Shown: in pieces, positions 5,523 to 13,162 of the stretch
Layout: each line of letters begins with the position of its first letter
Position numbering within the stretch: position 1 is the first letter of the stretch
Virus record (IMG/VR): IMGVR_UViG_3300030060_000673
Coordinates: 1 to 29,485 of that record
DNA from: a virus
Strand: one strand, 5' to 3'
DNA: 29,485 nt
Notes under the pieces: generated by a model
What the model was told of the DNA's origin: nothing
Seen by the model: the letters and a program-made list of their open reading frames with translations, nothing else
The model's database searches: none
Program-made: the position numbers and the translations under genes

Positions 5523-6548
5523 CTAAAAGATTAAATAATTAAAACCAAACTTGCTTTCATATATAGGCTTCCCCCAAACGTAGATGTGCTTGCCTTCAAT
5601 AAAGAAACCTAAAGACTTATTTACTTTAAGTCCTAAAATAGCTCCAGAATCCCATTCTAAGCTCTCTAAGGCACTATCTCCATACTCATAAGAGTATTCG
5701 TCCAAACCATAGTGAAAAGGCATTAGATTCGCCCAAATGTGAATCCAGTATTTTGGAGAGTATTTATAGAACGATAAACCAGCTACGAAGCTAATTTCTT
5801 TTTGCATACCTAATTTGTCAAGCTCTCTATTGTTAAAGTCTGCAATTGCTTGTCCAAAATAGTGTTTGTAAAACTCGTCATTTGACGTTGCTATTAGTTC
5901 TTCGTTTTTATACCAGTGCCATCTACCATTTACAAGCTCGCTACTATATCCAAACTCCTCAGCTAGTTGTGAAAAAGATTGTTCTCCAGCAATCCAAAAG
6001 TCTTCAATCGGTGTATAGCCATAAGGATCATGAACACGAAAAACAGCTCCAAAAGTAAAGTCAAAATTGCCTTTAGTTATTCTAAGTCTTGCGTCTGCTG
6101 AATTGTATCTAAGCTCTACTCTTTGATTGTCTATGTATTGTGCTTTAACAACAAAGCGTTTACCTAAATATCGAAGCCAATAAGTTTGCTGAGTAAATAT
6201 GTCACCACGATTACGCACCAATGAATAATTGGCAAGGTACTCAAAGCCAGTGCTATTACCAATAAGAACATCGTCAGAACTACTCTTATTGCTTTCGTTT
6301 CCATAATACCATGTAGTAAGTTTTTTCTCATAATCAAAACGTGCTTTTTTTCGTATTCCAATACTTAGATTGTAGTCAAAAGGATTTATTTGTGTAACGT
6401 CTTCGTAGCCTTTGTCAATAGAAATATAGTTTTGTCTTTCTACCATACTTGTATTTACATTCATAGAAGTATAGATAGTCGAATACTTAAAGAAGTCTAT
6501 TTGACTAAACGATAAAAATGGAATTAATAATAGTAAATATTTTATCAT
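5523..6548 (-). CDS. Outer-membrane beta-barrel-like protein
   Basis: A 341-residue protein with a signal peptide (MIKYLLLLIPFLSFSQ) and then many alternating, aromatic-rich strands (for example RFVVKAQYIDNQRVELRY and FDFTFGAVFRV). It ends in a terminal strand FGFNYLIF with the C-terminal Phe typical of proteins folded by the BAM machinery. Phages rarely carry such genes; in flavobacterial phages similar proteins occur, function unknown. Possible roles are masking the receptor against superinfection or weakening the outer membrane at lysis. The start overlaps the upstream stop by 4 nt (ATGA) and the next gene, also exported, begins 2 nt after its stop. Confidence 0.6.
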   Translation of the reverse strand: MIKYLLLLIPFLSFSQIDFFKYSTIYTSMNVNTSMVERQNYISIDKGYEDVTQINPFDYNLSIGIRKKARFDYEKKLTTWYYGNESNKSSSDDVLIGNSTGFEYLANYSLVRNRGDIFTQQTYWLRYLGKRFVVKAQYIDNQRVELRYNSADARLRITKGNFDFTFGAVFRVHDPYGYTPIEDFWIAGEQSFSQLAEEFGYSSELVNGRWHWYKNEELIATSNDEFYKHYFGQAIADFNNRELDKLGMQKEISFVAGLSFYKYSPKYWIHIWANLMPFHYGLDEYSYEYGDSALESLEWDSGAILGLKVNKSLGFFIEGKHIYVWGKPIYESKFGFNYLIF

Positions 6549-7081
6549 AAAACTTTAGTATAAGCGTAAGAAACATAAATATCACAAAACCAACCACCTA
6601 AAAAACCAGTGCCACTCGCCCAACAAATAAAAGGCGTGTTAATTATAGAAGTGTTTTTGACTGGTGTTCTTGGTGCACCTTGAGCATGAACTACATAAGA
6701 GCAATCTGTTGATTCGCTACTCATGATTCTGTCTACTTTTCCCCAATAGTCAGTGTCTACTGTGCCATCAAAACCAAATAATAAGCCATTGTTAGATGCT
6801 TCTGTTGCCGATGCGTATGTGCATAAAACAGTTACATTATATATTGTCGGCATATAACCACTCAACGCACCTATTAATGTTTTTGGTGTTGTATTTAAAG
6901 CCTGAACTTCTGTATTATTTAAAGAAAATTTATCAGTTTGAATAATAAATTTTGAGTCAATTTTTTTTGAAGTTCCAGCTGATGAGCCAGTTGTGTCGTT
7001 GACATCGACGACGTGAAATAAATCGCCAGAGCCAGTCTGCATTTCCATTGCTGTTTTATCTGTGAGCCTTTGATTTGCCAT
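6545..7081 (-). CDS. Small tail-fibre-like structural protein
   Basis: The 178-residue product begins MANQRLTDKTAMEMQTGSGD and HVVDVNDTTGSSAGTSKKID. This N-terminal pattern is one I know from the start of many virion fibre or appendage proteins in Bacteroidota phages, where it probably anchors the protein to the particle. The C-terminal 100 residues are small-residue rich with scattered aromatics and could form a receptor-binding domain. It lies between the head-tail adaptor gene and the secreted envelope genes. No transmembrane or catalytic motif is seen. The fibre role is an inference. Confidence 0.45.
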   Translation of the reverse strand: MANQRLTDKTAMEMQTGSGDLFHVVDVNDTTGSSAGTSKKIDSKFIIQTDKFSLNNTEVQALNTTPKTLIGALSGYMPTIYNVTVLCTYASATEASNNGLLFGFDGTVDTDYWGKVDRIMSSESTDCSYVVHAQGAPRTPVKNTSIINTPFICWASGTGFLGGWFCDIYVSYAYTKVL

Positions 7082-7172
7082 AATCTGTTTGTTTTTTATT
7101 CAATTTTTTAATGTATTTTTTTAACTTTTTATAGTTAATTAAAGAAAACTTTGTATTGTATTTGCCTCTCAT
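7056..7172 (-). CDS. Small basic protein (38 aa)
   Basis: A 38-codon frame starts at the ATG complementing 7170-7172, whose A is the last base of the adaptor gene's stop (TAATG, the junction type used repeatedly in this genome). It encodes a very basic peptide (MRGKYNTKFSLINYKKLKKY start, KSKAHR end) and overlaps the next gene by 26 nt in another frame. It fills what would otherwise be a 90-nt gap. Lysine richness partly reflects the AT-rich DNA, so it remains tentative. Confidence 0.4.
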   Translation of the reverse strand: MRGKYNTKFSLINYKKLKKYIKKLNKKQTDYGKSKAHR

Positions 7173-7741
7173 TAACATATATTTTTATAACCCATTCCAG
7201 CCAGTAAGGCTTTTAATTCTATGTCAGTAATATTGGTGTCCATATTTATTCCACTATAAAAGTTTCTAGTTGTCGGACTAATATCAGAGCCAGTGTTTGA
7301 ATTGTATTCTGGAAATAGTGATGTATTGTTTGTCAAATAACGAATCATTTGCTCTCTATAAAACTGAGCCATGTCAAGAGCCGAATCGATGAGAGGCTGT
7401 ATCGCGTCATAACTTGCTGATGAACCTTGCTCGTTAGTCATTTCAATTATTGAGTGATTTACAGCTCTTAAACGTAGCACTGGATAGAGAGTAGCGAGAG
7501 TATATTGACAAAGACACTTGCTGACGTAATCTCTTAGCAAGATTAAGTAGTTGCCAGCTGGTGTTCCTTGTACTTCTGTTTTTAACTTTTCAAATAAGTC
7601 TGTTCCTAATACTGGCAAAATATATTTATCTTGTGCTAATAGAACAACTGGGTGTATTAAGTTTGTGTCTACTGATTCAGAAATTGTAGTATTGTTTTTT
7701 AGTGTGTCCGCACTTATTAAGAGTGTATGTGTTACCGCCAT
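7172..7741 (-). CDS. Head-tail adaptor-like protein (DUF6712-like)
   Basis: A 189-residue, mainly helical protein. The segment VVLLAQDKYILPVLGTDLFEKL (about 33-54) and a long central helix (DYVSKCLCQYTLATLYPVLRL) match the layout of head-tail connector or DUF6712-like proteins common in Bacteroidota phages. In those, the protein binds beneath the portal ring. Its gene directly follows the portal gene (15 nt between), which supports the assignment. The C-terminus (LKALLAGMGYKNIC) is short and helical. The family name is a by-eye match. Confidence 0.55.
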   Translation of the reverse strand: MAVTHTLLISADTLKNNTTISESVDTNLIHPVVLLAQDKYILPVLGTDLFEKLKTEVQGTPAGNYLILLRDYVSKCLCQYTLATLYPVLRLRAVNHSIIEMTNEQGSSASYDAIQPLIDSALDMAQFYREQMIRYLTNNTSLFPEYNSNTGSDISPTTRNFYSGINMDTNITDIELKALLAGMGYKNIC

Positions 7742-7756
7742 AATTATTAGTTTATA

Positions 7757-9997
7757 TTATCCAACATTAGTTTTATAACTTCTTTCTTGTTCTTTTCGTG
7801 GCTTTAAAAATCCATGATTCTTCATTCTCCACGTTGTCTTTCTCATTTCAGCATCGTCTGGCATTGGCATCTTGCCACTTGCAAATTGTTGAGAAACTTC
7901 TCTAAAATTGTTTAGTGTTCCGTTTGGTAGATATTCTCCTTCTTGATATTCCTTTCCGTCAACATCTACAAACGTTGTTCCTTTAGGTACTATACGTCTA
8001 AAATAGAACACTCGTTCCCATTTATGTTTACAATTAGCTCCTCCTTTGTAAAGTGCTATGTTGTATGTGTTAGAGCCACCAGCTCCAAAGCCTTTGTTAA
8101 CAGCTTTTGTAGACGCTTTTTCTAGGTCTTCCATTCTATACAATGTTCCAGCTATTGACTTAGCAACCATCTTTTGACAGAACTCTCTACTAGATATTTG
8201 TCCAGTCTTTTTATTTACTGACAATGTTTGCGAGTATCTATATAGTATTCTAAACATACCTATATCGCTAGAGCTATCAGCTACATTTGGTGTTCCAGCT
8301 GGAGCGTAAGCAAACTCATGATAACGCTTGTCAATTTTGTCTTCGTTTATTGAGTCAACGTGTGCCTCAAACCATTCGTCCTTGTCTAGTGTTATACCTA
8401 TGTCATCAAAAAACGAAATGTCTACATTGTCGTCTTTTATAGCTTTTTGTTTAGCGTTTTTTTGAAACTCAGAAACGCTAGTGCTTATCTTTTTTTTTTT
8501 AAGGTTTCGCAAGATGTCTTTTAAGTTTTCAACTAATGGCTTAGGCTCTGGCGTATCTGCAAAAAATCTTTGTGCAACTTCTGGCGGTAGCTGTAAAAAT
8601 TGAATTAAGAATACAATCGCTTGATCTTTGTTCAAAATTCCTTCTTGTACTTTAGCTACAATATCTATTGCACTAGAAATTTGCGCGCCATTATATGAAG
8701 CCTCAACGTCTTGGACTACCTCTACTTCTTCTTCTGGCATTTCTTCATTTATTGGTGTTTCTACTACTTCTCCATCTGGAACTACTACTGCGTCATCTTC
8801 TATGTCTATTCCTTCTGTCTGTTCGTCTATTGCGTCAATTATATCTAAGTCTAAGAAGTCAGCTGGCTTTAATGTTTTAAAGTATATGTCTAAACTATCT
8901 ATGCCGTTAATTCTAAATATCTGGTCAAGTGATTCCAAGAGTGTGGATTGAAATGGCTTGATGCAAGTAGAATTGAAAAGACTATAAGAATCTCTTAACT
9001 CGTCTGCATTGCTTCCAAAACCAGATTCAGCTTTCACGCCAAAAAGGAGAGGCGACGTGACTCTATGCGCCGTTAAAATTTTTCGACTTACTTCTTGCGA
9101 CAAGAACTGATATTTGTCGTCATTGTCTCCAGTGTTTAACGGCACAACTTCTGGTGTTGTTTCTTTGCCGTCGTTAAAAGTTATAATTAGTTTACCACTA
9201 TTTCCAGAGCCGCTAAACTTTTCGTTAAGTTTACGCTCAACTTGTTGACGCTCCATATCGGTAGGTATTCCATTGGAAAAATTAACCATACAGCTAGGCA
9301 TAAAGTTGTTGTCTATATTAGCTAAATGTAGTTCCGCAATCGACATATCGAGCTGTATAAAATCCGTCCCCCCGATGTAATCACAAATTCCATAATAGAA
9401 TGACTGTGGATTGTATTCCTTAACTTGCATTAGTTGACTTGTTTCTGTTCTGTCTTCTGGATTAAAAGCCTTAATGATTCTTGGCTTATACTTTCTAATA
9501 TTGCTCCAGTCATAACAATAGTAATACTCATTAACCTTGCCGTAGCTATCAGCCTTGCCAGAGCGTATGTATTGAGCTGGAATGTGTTTTATTTCATGGA
9601 TAGCTGTTTTAGCCTTATTCCAAATAACGTTGATGTAACACGTTCCAAATAGCTTTAAATCAAACGCTAGGTTTTTTATTGTGTTTCTACTTCCAGTTTT
9701 TAGTAGTTTATTAAACTTTAAATATTGTTCTTTTGCGTCGCCCTCTAGTTCGTCTTTGTCAACAACGTCTAGTCCTTGACAGGTGCTTTGCTGATCTCCA
9801 GCAATCATAGCTGACACACCTTTGATAATAGCTGAGTTTATTCCAGAGCCAGTAAACAATTCTATTAAGTATTGTGGATATAAATTATCTGCTCCAAAAT
9901 AGATGTACTCTTTATCGTCTTTTTCAACAATGTGTGGTATGTTATAATGTGCTAACTCAACCACTGATAAATCATATTTGTTTTTCTTTTTAGCCAT
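7757..9997 (-). CDS. Portal protein with long C-terminal extension
   Basis: A 746-residue protein. Residues 1 to about 400 look like a Bacteroidota-phage portal: YFGADNLYPQYLIELFTGS near 33-51, then a clip/stem region with TAHRVTSPLLFGVKAE. An acidic linker (about 400-450) follows, then an LPPEVAQRFF helical region and a separate domain at about 540-740 (FRILYRYSQTLSVN, SREFCQKMVAKS, CKHKWERVFYFRR). The C-terminal domain has an unknown role, perhaps inside the head or in capsid maturation. An A11 run (complement of 8490-8500) codes Lys500-503 between the parts. Its start overlaps the upstream stop (TAATG). Confidence 0.75.
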   Translation of the reverse strand: MAKKKNKYDLSVVELAHYNIPHIVEKDDKEYIYFGADNLYPQYLIELFTGSGINSAIIKGVSAMIAGDQQSTCQGLDVVDKDELEGDAKEQYLKFNKLLKTGSRNTIKNLAFDLKLFGTCYINVIWNKAKTAIHEIKHIPAQYIRSGKADSYGKVNEYYYCYDWSNIRKYKPRIIKAFNPEDRTETSQLMQVKEYNPQSFYYGICDYIGGTDFIQLDMSIAELHLANIDNNFMPSCMVNFSNGIPTDMERQQVERKLNEKFSGSGNSGKLIITFNDGKETTPEVVPLNTGDNDDKYQFLSQEVSRKILTAHRVTSPLLFGVKAESGFGSNADELRDSYSLFNSTCIKPFQSTLLESLDQIFRINGIDSLDIYFKTLKPADFLDLDIIDAIDEQTEGIDIEDDAVVVPDGEVVETPINEEMPEEEVEVVQDVEASYNGAQISSAIDIVAKVQEGILNKDQAIVFLIQFLQLPPEVAQRFFADTPEPKPLVENLKDILRNLKKKKISTSVSEFQKNAKQKAIKDDNVDISFFDDIGITLDKDEWFEAHVDSINEDKIDKRYHEFAYAPAGTPNVADSSSDIGMFRILYRYSQTLSVNKKTGQISSREFCQKMVAKSIAGTLYRMEDLEKASTKAVNKGFGAGGSNTYNIALYKGGANCKHKWERVFYFRRIVPKGTTFVDVDGKEYQEGEYLPNGTLNNFREVSQQFASGKMPMPDDAEMRKTTWRMKNHGFLKPRKEQERSYKTNVG

Positions 9998-10464
9998 TAT
10001 ACATAAGTGTTTGTTAGATAAACTTGTTGTTGTTGTGTGCTTTCATATTCTGTGTAATCAACAGCTTGATTTACTGTTGTTGCACTATAAAGATTCATTA
10101 ATCCCATATAAGACAATTGCAAACCAGTTGCGTCTAAATTAGAAGAAGACGTGTTTTTATATATTTCCATATCATAAAGTCCATAAGGAAAGTCTTTATA
10201 GCCAACATATATAACACCAACAGCTGGAACATGAGTGCCAGTAGAATAAGATGTAGTAAATGTCATTTTAAAATATCTTTGTTTATATGTCAAATCTAAA
10301 CTCGTTGGAATAAACGTCATAGACTTGTTTGTTTCTTGACTTGTAATTTTAACTAAAGGCGTAAAAAAAAATGGACTATCTGTTGGATATAAATAACTAT
10401 CAAAGAGATTTACATACATAATATTGGTGCTTCCAGCTTGTGACAATCTGCTAACTTGTATCAT
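9997..10464 (-). CDS. Hypothetical structural protein near portal
   Basis: A 155-residue beta-rich protein without catalytic motifs. The central GYKDFPYGLYDMEIYKN and following LDATGLQLSYMGLMNL resemble a conserved protein I know from Bacteroidota phage structural clusters (a YxYxIYE-like segment followed by LExGxxxV). The C-terminus is glutamine-rich (ESTQQQQVYL). It starts in an ATGA overlap with the preceding small gene and ends in TAATG with the portal gene, so its expression is coupled to portal production. A minor virion or head-decoration role is likely but unproven. Confidence 0.5.
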   Translation of the reverse strand: MIQVSRLSQAGSTNIMYVNLFDSYLYPTDSPFFFTPLVKITSQETNKSMTFIPTSLDLTYKQRYFKMTFTTSYSTGTHVPAVGVIYVGYKDFPYGLYDMEIYKNTSSSNLDATGLQLSYMGLMNLYSATTVNQAVDYTEYESTQQQQVYLTNTYV

Positions 10465-10595
10465 ATCTCTATAAAGTATTTGTCTATAACATCTGGCATA
10501 ATTTCTTTTACAATTTTTAAATCGTTTTCGTTTAACGCATTTATGTCAAAAATTATGTGATTCTCTTTGTATTCGTCTTTAATCTTCCAAGCCAT
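10461..10595 (-). CDS. Small hypothetical protein (44 aa)
   Basis: A 44-codon frame from the ATG complementing 10593-10595. It encodes MAWKIKDEYKENHIIFDINA and an acidic-basic helix ending in VIDKYFIEI. It overlaps the upstream 55-aa gene by 17 nt and the downstream gene by 4 nt (ATGA). The coupling pattern and codon use support it. Similar tiny proteins are found next to portal or tail-tube genes in Bacteroidota phages. No function is visible. Confidence 0.5.
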   Translation of the reverse strand: MAWKIKDEYKENHIIFDINALNENDLKIVKEIMPDVIDKYFIEI

Positions 10596-10746
10596 TTTTA
10601 ATCTTTACTTTTTTTACTTTTTGTTTTTCAAAATAGTTTGGATATTTTTCGGACAATGACTTAAGTCCATTTTGTCCAATCTCGCCAAGTGTTAATTTAT
10701 AACCAGTTGGCTTTACGTTTAGATATTCTTTTTTTACTACTATCAT
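10579..10746 (-). CDS. Small hypothetical protein (55 aa)
   Basis: A 55-codon frame from the ATG complementing 10744-10746, giving a basic protein (MIVVKKEYLNVKPTGYKLTL start, FEKQKVKKVKIKNGLED end) that looks like strand-then-helix. It is the first gene after the tail-tube terminator and is preceded by the repeated AT-rich promoter-like element, so it probably opens the portal transcription unit. No family is recognised. Confidence 0.5.
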   Translation of the reverse strand: MIVVKKEYLNVKPTGYKLTLGEIGQNGLKSLSEKYPNYFEKQKVKKVKIKNGLED

Positions 10747-10754
10747 GGCATTGC

Positions 10755-10790
10755 TTTTTTATAAATATAATTATTTAGCTTTTGTTTACA
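10755..10790 (-). promoter_or_regulatory. Repeated late-promoter-like element, copy before portal unit
   Basis: On the minus strand: TAAACAAAAGCTAAATA, then a short spacer and TATATTTATAAAAAA, ending 8 nt before the ATG at 10746. It sits just after a strong terminator, where a new promoter would be needed. The same two blocks occur before the protease gene (14128-14163) and, less well, before other late genes. Confidence 0.5.
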
Positions 10791-10793
10791 AAT

Positions 10794-10821
10794 AAAAAAG
10801 GCAACCGAAGTTGCCCTTTTT
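10794..10821 (-). terminator. Rho-independent terminator with UUCG loop
   Basis: The minus-strand RNA reads GGCAAC-UUCG-GUUGCC followed by six U residues. This is a six-pair stem capped by the very stable C(UUCG)G tetraloop. It lies 24 nt after the tail-tube stop. The opposite strand also carries a T-run, so it could act in both directions. Confidence 0.85.
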
Positions 10822-10844
10822 AAAAAACAGAATAGAAAACTATT

Positions 10845-11438
10845 TTAAGCTGGTGTTGTACCAGATGTTATTGTGATGTTTGCTGGAGTTGCAATCGAGT
10901 CGAAAGGATAGCTTGCTTCCGCTGGATTTCCGCTTGATTTTGCAACAATATAGTTTTCAGTTTCTTGAGCTGTAAACGTTAGAGTAAAGCCAGAAAGATC
11001 AGCCTTCCCAGTGCCAGTAGTCATTGCTCCAGCCGTTACACTGCAACCGAATCGAGTTCCCATAACAAAAACGTTGTCGTTAGCGTCTAAAACAAATACT
11101 TGACATCTACCTTTTAGTAAAATATCTAAAGCGTTTAAGTCTTCTTTGACAATTTTTTGCAATTGAACTTCTAAAGTTTGTTCATAAAATGATGTTCCAT
11201 TTTCATCACTTGTTGTAAACGTTGACGTATAACCAGATGTATTTGCTCTCAAGTCATATTTGAATAATGTAAGCGTTCCAATTTCAGTTATTTCATTAGC
11301 TGAAAAAGTGAACTTATTAAACAAAGTTTCGTTGTATGGAAGCAAATAGATTTTGTTTATTCCCCCAATGGAATCCTTGCATGGAACAAGCCTGCCAGAA
11401 CTGAGGTCGCACGAAAAATCGTATTTTTTATTTGCCAT
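10845..11438 (-). CDS. Major tail tube-like protein
   Basis: A 197-residue, beta-rich protein. It opens KYDFSCDLSSGRLVPCKDS (with Cys10 and Cys20) and a segment IGGINKIYLLPY. Then comes a middle strand-helix block (FYEQTLEVQLQKIVKEDLNAL), a strand pair VFVLDANDNVFVMG, and a C-terminal Gly/Thr-rich LSGFTLTFTAQE strand. This matches the layout of tail tube proteins in Bacteroidota siphophages. It is the gene after the major capsid gene and is bounded by hairpins on both sides, consistent with high individual expression. Confidence 0.65.
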   Translation of the reverse strand: MANKKYDFSCDLSSGRLVPCKDSIGGINKIYLLPYNETLFNKFTFSANEITEIGTLTLFKYDLRANTSGYTSTFTTSDENGTSFYEQTLEVQLQKIVKEDLNALDILLKGRCQVFVLDANDNVFVMGTRFGCSVTAGAMTTGTGKADLSGFTLTFTAQETENYIVAKSSGNPAEASYPFDSIATPANITITSGTTPA

Positions 11439-11460
11439 TTTTTTTCTTTTTTAAGTTAAG

Positions 11461-11492
11461 TAAAAGGGAGGTATATTGCAACCTCCCATTTA
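11461..11492 (-). terminator. Hairpin terminator or attenuator after the capsid gene
   Basis: GGGAGGT (11466-11472) and ACCTCCC (11481-11487) pair perfectly around an 8-nt loop, extended by a few A-T pairs after one mismatch. On the minus strand the stem is followed by TTTTA. It is 8 nt beyond the major capsid stop, so it could end part of the capsid transcripts or protect their 3' ends. Confidence 0.7.
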
Positions 11493-11499
11493 ACAATTA

Positions 11500-12435
11500 T
11501 TATCCAGCATAAAGAACCATGTCAGAACCAAACGCGTAATTAACACCAGCGTTAAATCGCATAATCATCCTAACGTGGTCGCTTCCGTCAAGTTCAGCCA
11601 TGTCTAAAACACGAACTTCACTAGAAGAACCGTCCGTCGCAAAAAACATATTAGACGTTCTTCCAGCTATCATTGTGTTGTCAGCTAGTCCTGGAGCGTG
11701 GCATAAAGTTATTCCATTAAACTGTAATGGAAACTCGCCTCCCATATTGTAAAGATTAGCGTAACCAAGCGTAGCTTGTGCTTGTATGTAGAATCTGTAA
11801 GCACTTGTTGGAATCCAGATTTTTAAATCTTCTTTACCAAATACAGCTGTTGGTATTGTTGACATAACGTCGTTTAGTTCAGCAACAATGTTAGCCGCAG
11901 ATAAAGTAGTTGCACCAGCAACGTCGTTTACATCGCCGTCAGCAAGTAATAATTTTCTAAAGCCATCGAACTGTCCGTTAGTGTCAGTAGTTCCATCCCA
12001 AATAGATGTTTGGATTTCTGCTGATACTTTTTCTGCTGTTTGAGCGATTAAGTAATCAGTGAACTCTAATGGCAAAGTGCCGTTTAAACCAGCCGTCATG
12101 TTTTGTCCTTCCCAAGATTTTAAAAATTCTTGCTTACAAACCTGAGTATTTACGTCCAATTTTTCTGGCGTCAAGACTCTTTCTGCATAAGTTACTGTGC
12201 CGTCGTCAGTAAAAGCACAAGTAGCGTCAGAAATCAATCCGTCAGTTGTTCCGCCGACTGTGATTTTTCTTAGGTTAGCTTTAAATTCTACGTTGTTTAA
12301 AACTGTCAGTTCGTTGTTTGCGATAGTAGGATTTGAAAGCAACGCTGCTGAGATATATCCAGCCGCCGCTTCTCCTGCATAGTTTGAAGTTACAGACTGA
12401 GTTAAGTCATACTTCTTAGATAAATTCTTTTTCAT
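11500..12435 (-). CDS. Major capsid protein (HK97 fold)
   Basis: A 311-residue protein with the usual order of an HK97-type shell protein of Bacteroidota phages. The N-terminal arm (residues 1-60) is followed by an E-loop region with AERVLTPEKLDVNTQVCKQE, a helix with FTDYLIAQTAEKVSAEIQTS (spine), and a P-domain/A-domain part with KIWIPTSAYRFYIQAQ. A C-terminal strand region ends RFNAGVNYAFGSDMVLYAG. It follows the protease and scaffold genes, as expected for a maturation cluster. The start codon follows a TTTTAAAAATG leader with no Shine-Dalgarno, typical of Bacteroidota. Confidence 0.85.
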   Translation of the reverse strand: MKKNLSKKYDLTQSVTSNYAGEAAAGYISAALLSNPTIANNELTVLNNVEFKANLRKITVGGTTDGLISDATCAFTDDGTVTYAERVLTPEKLDVNTQVCKQEFLKSWEGQNMTAGLNGTLPLEFTDYLIAQTAEKVSAEIQTSIWDGTTDTNGQFDGFRKLLLADGDVNDVAGATTLSAANIVAELNDVMSTIPTAVFGKEDLKIWIPTSAYRFYIQAQATLGYANLYNMGGEFPLQFNGITLCHAPGLADNTMIAGRTSNMFFATDGSSSEVRVLDMAELDGSDHVRMIMRFNAGVNYAFGSDMVLYAG

Positions 12436-12460
12436 TTTTAAAATATTTAGTTTTTGTTTA
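12436..12460 (-). promoter_or_regulatory. Repeated late-promoter-like element, capsid copy
   Basis: The minus strand reads TAAACAAAAACTAAATA then TTTTAAAAATG. It shares the TAAACAAAAnCTAAATA block with the elements at 10755 and 14128. It overlaps the last codons and stop of the scaffold gene, so it could simply be constrained by coding. Confidence 0.4.
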
Positions 12461-13103
12461 CGAAATATGCCACTCTTTCTTTAACTGAAAGTTTAGACAA
12501 ATTAATTTCTTGATTGTTGTTAACACTTGGCGATACATTTACGCCGTCATTAGATGGCTCATTTTCTAAGCCACTAAACTTTTCTTCCATTGAGTTTAGA
12601 CGTGTAATAATTTCGCCCATAACGTCAGTAGATAAATCTGTTGATTCTTTTGAAAGCTCCTCCGTTTCCTCAGCCGCTTTGTCGCCAAATACAGCTTTTT
12701 CTAACTCAGCAACTCTGTCTTTCATTTCTTCAAATGTTTTTGCCCAGTCAGTTTCTTCCGCTTCTGATTCCTCAGCTAACTCCTCTTTGTTTTCTTCCTT
12801 AGACAATTCCTCCTCTACAACAACTTCTTCTTCTACAACTTCTTCTTCTCCCATTCCAGCTACTCTACTTTCAGAGTCTATTCTTATTTTTGAGCCGTCT
12901 TGGAGTGTGTAGATTCCCTCTGCTAAAGATTCCACCTCGCCTGAATCGTTTATCACATAAACTTCCGCACCTATGTCGAAACTTTCCGCGTCTGTTGCTA
13001 TGACTCTAGCGTCATCTAGTATTGCTTCTGCATACATATTGATTTTGTATGTCTTCTTTTTTGATAGCTTTAAAAGCTCTTTGATTTTTTTTATTGAACT
13101 CAT
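12447..13103 (-). CDS. Capsid scaffold-like acidic protein
   Basis: A 218-residue protein between the protease and capsid genes. The N-terminal 75 residues are basic and then beta-like (EVYVINDSG, IYTLQDGSKIRIDSES). The middle (about 85-125) is a very acidic run of Glu and Val, followed by a helical coiled-coil (about 120-145, EEMKDRVAELEKAVFG) and a polar tail ending LSKLSVKERVAYFVNKN. Acidic, helical proteins at this position normally act as internal scaffolds removed by the protease. Function is inferred from position and composition. Confidence 0.6.
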   Translation of the reverse strand: MSSIKKIKELLKLSKKKTYKINMYAEAILDDARVIATDAESFDIGAEVYVINDSGEVESLAEGIYTLQDGSKIRIDSESRVAGMGEEEVVEEEVVVEEELSKEENKEELAEESEAEETDWAKTFEEMKDRVAELEKAVFGDKAAEETEELSKESTDLSTDVMGEIITRLNSMEEKFSGLENEPSNDGVNVSPSVNNNQEINLSKLSVKERVAYFVNKN

Positions 13104-13111
13104 GTCGAATC

Positions 13112-13141
13112 TTTTTTTATATATATTAATAATTGTTTGTT
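13112..13141 (-). promoter_or_regulatory. Repeated late-promoter-like element, scaffold copy (degenerate)
   Basis: The minus strand reads CAAACAATTATTAATA then TATATAAAAAAAG, ending 8 nt before the ATG at 13103. It resembles the better copies at 10755 and 14128 but lacks the CTAAATA core. Confidence 0.3.
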
Positions 13142-13162
13142 GTTCCTTTTCAAAATGAAAAA

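Noticed and set aside
12514-12912. A 132-codon plus-strand frame rich in Ser
   Set aside because: It is the antisense shadow of the acidic run in the scaffold gene; Glu codons read backwards as Ser. No promoter, leader or domain supports it.
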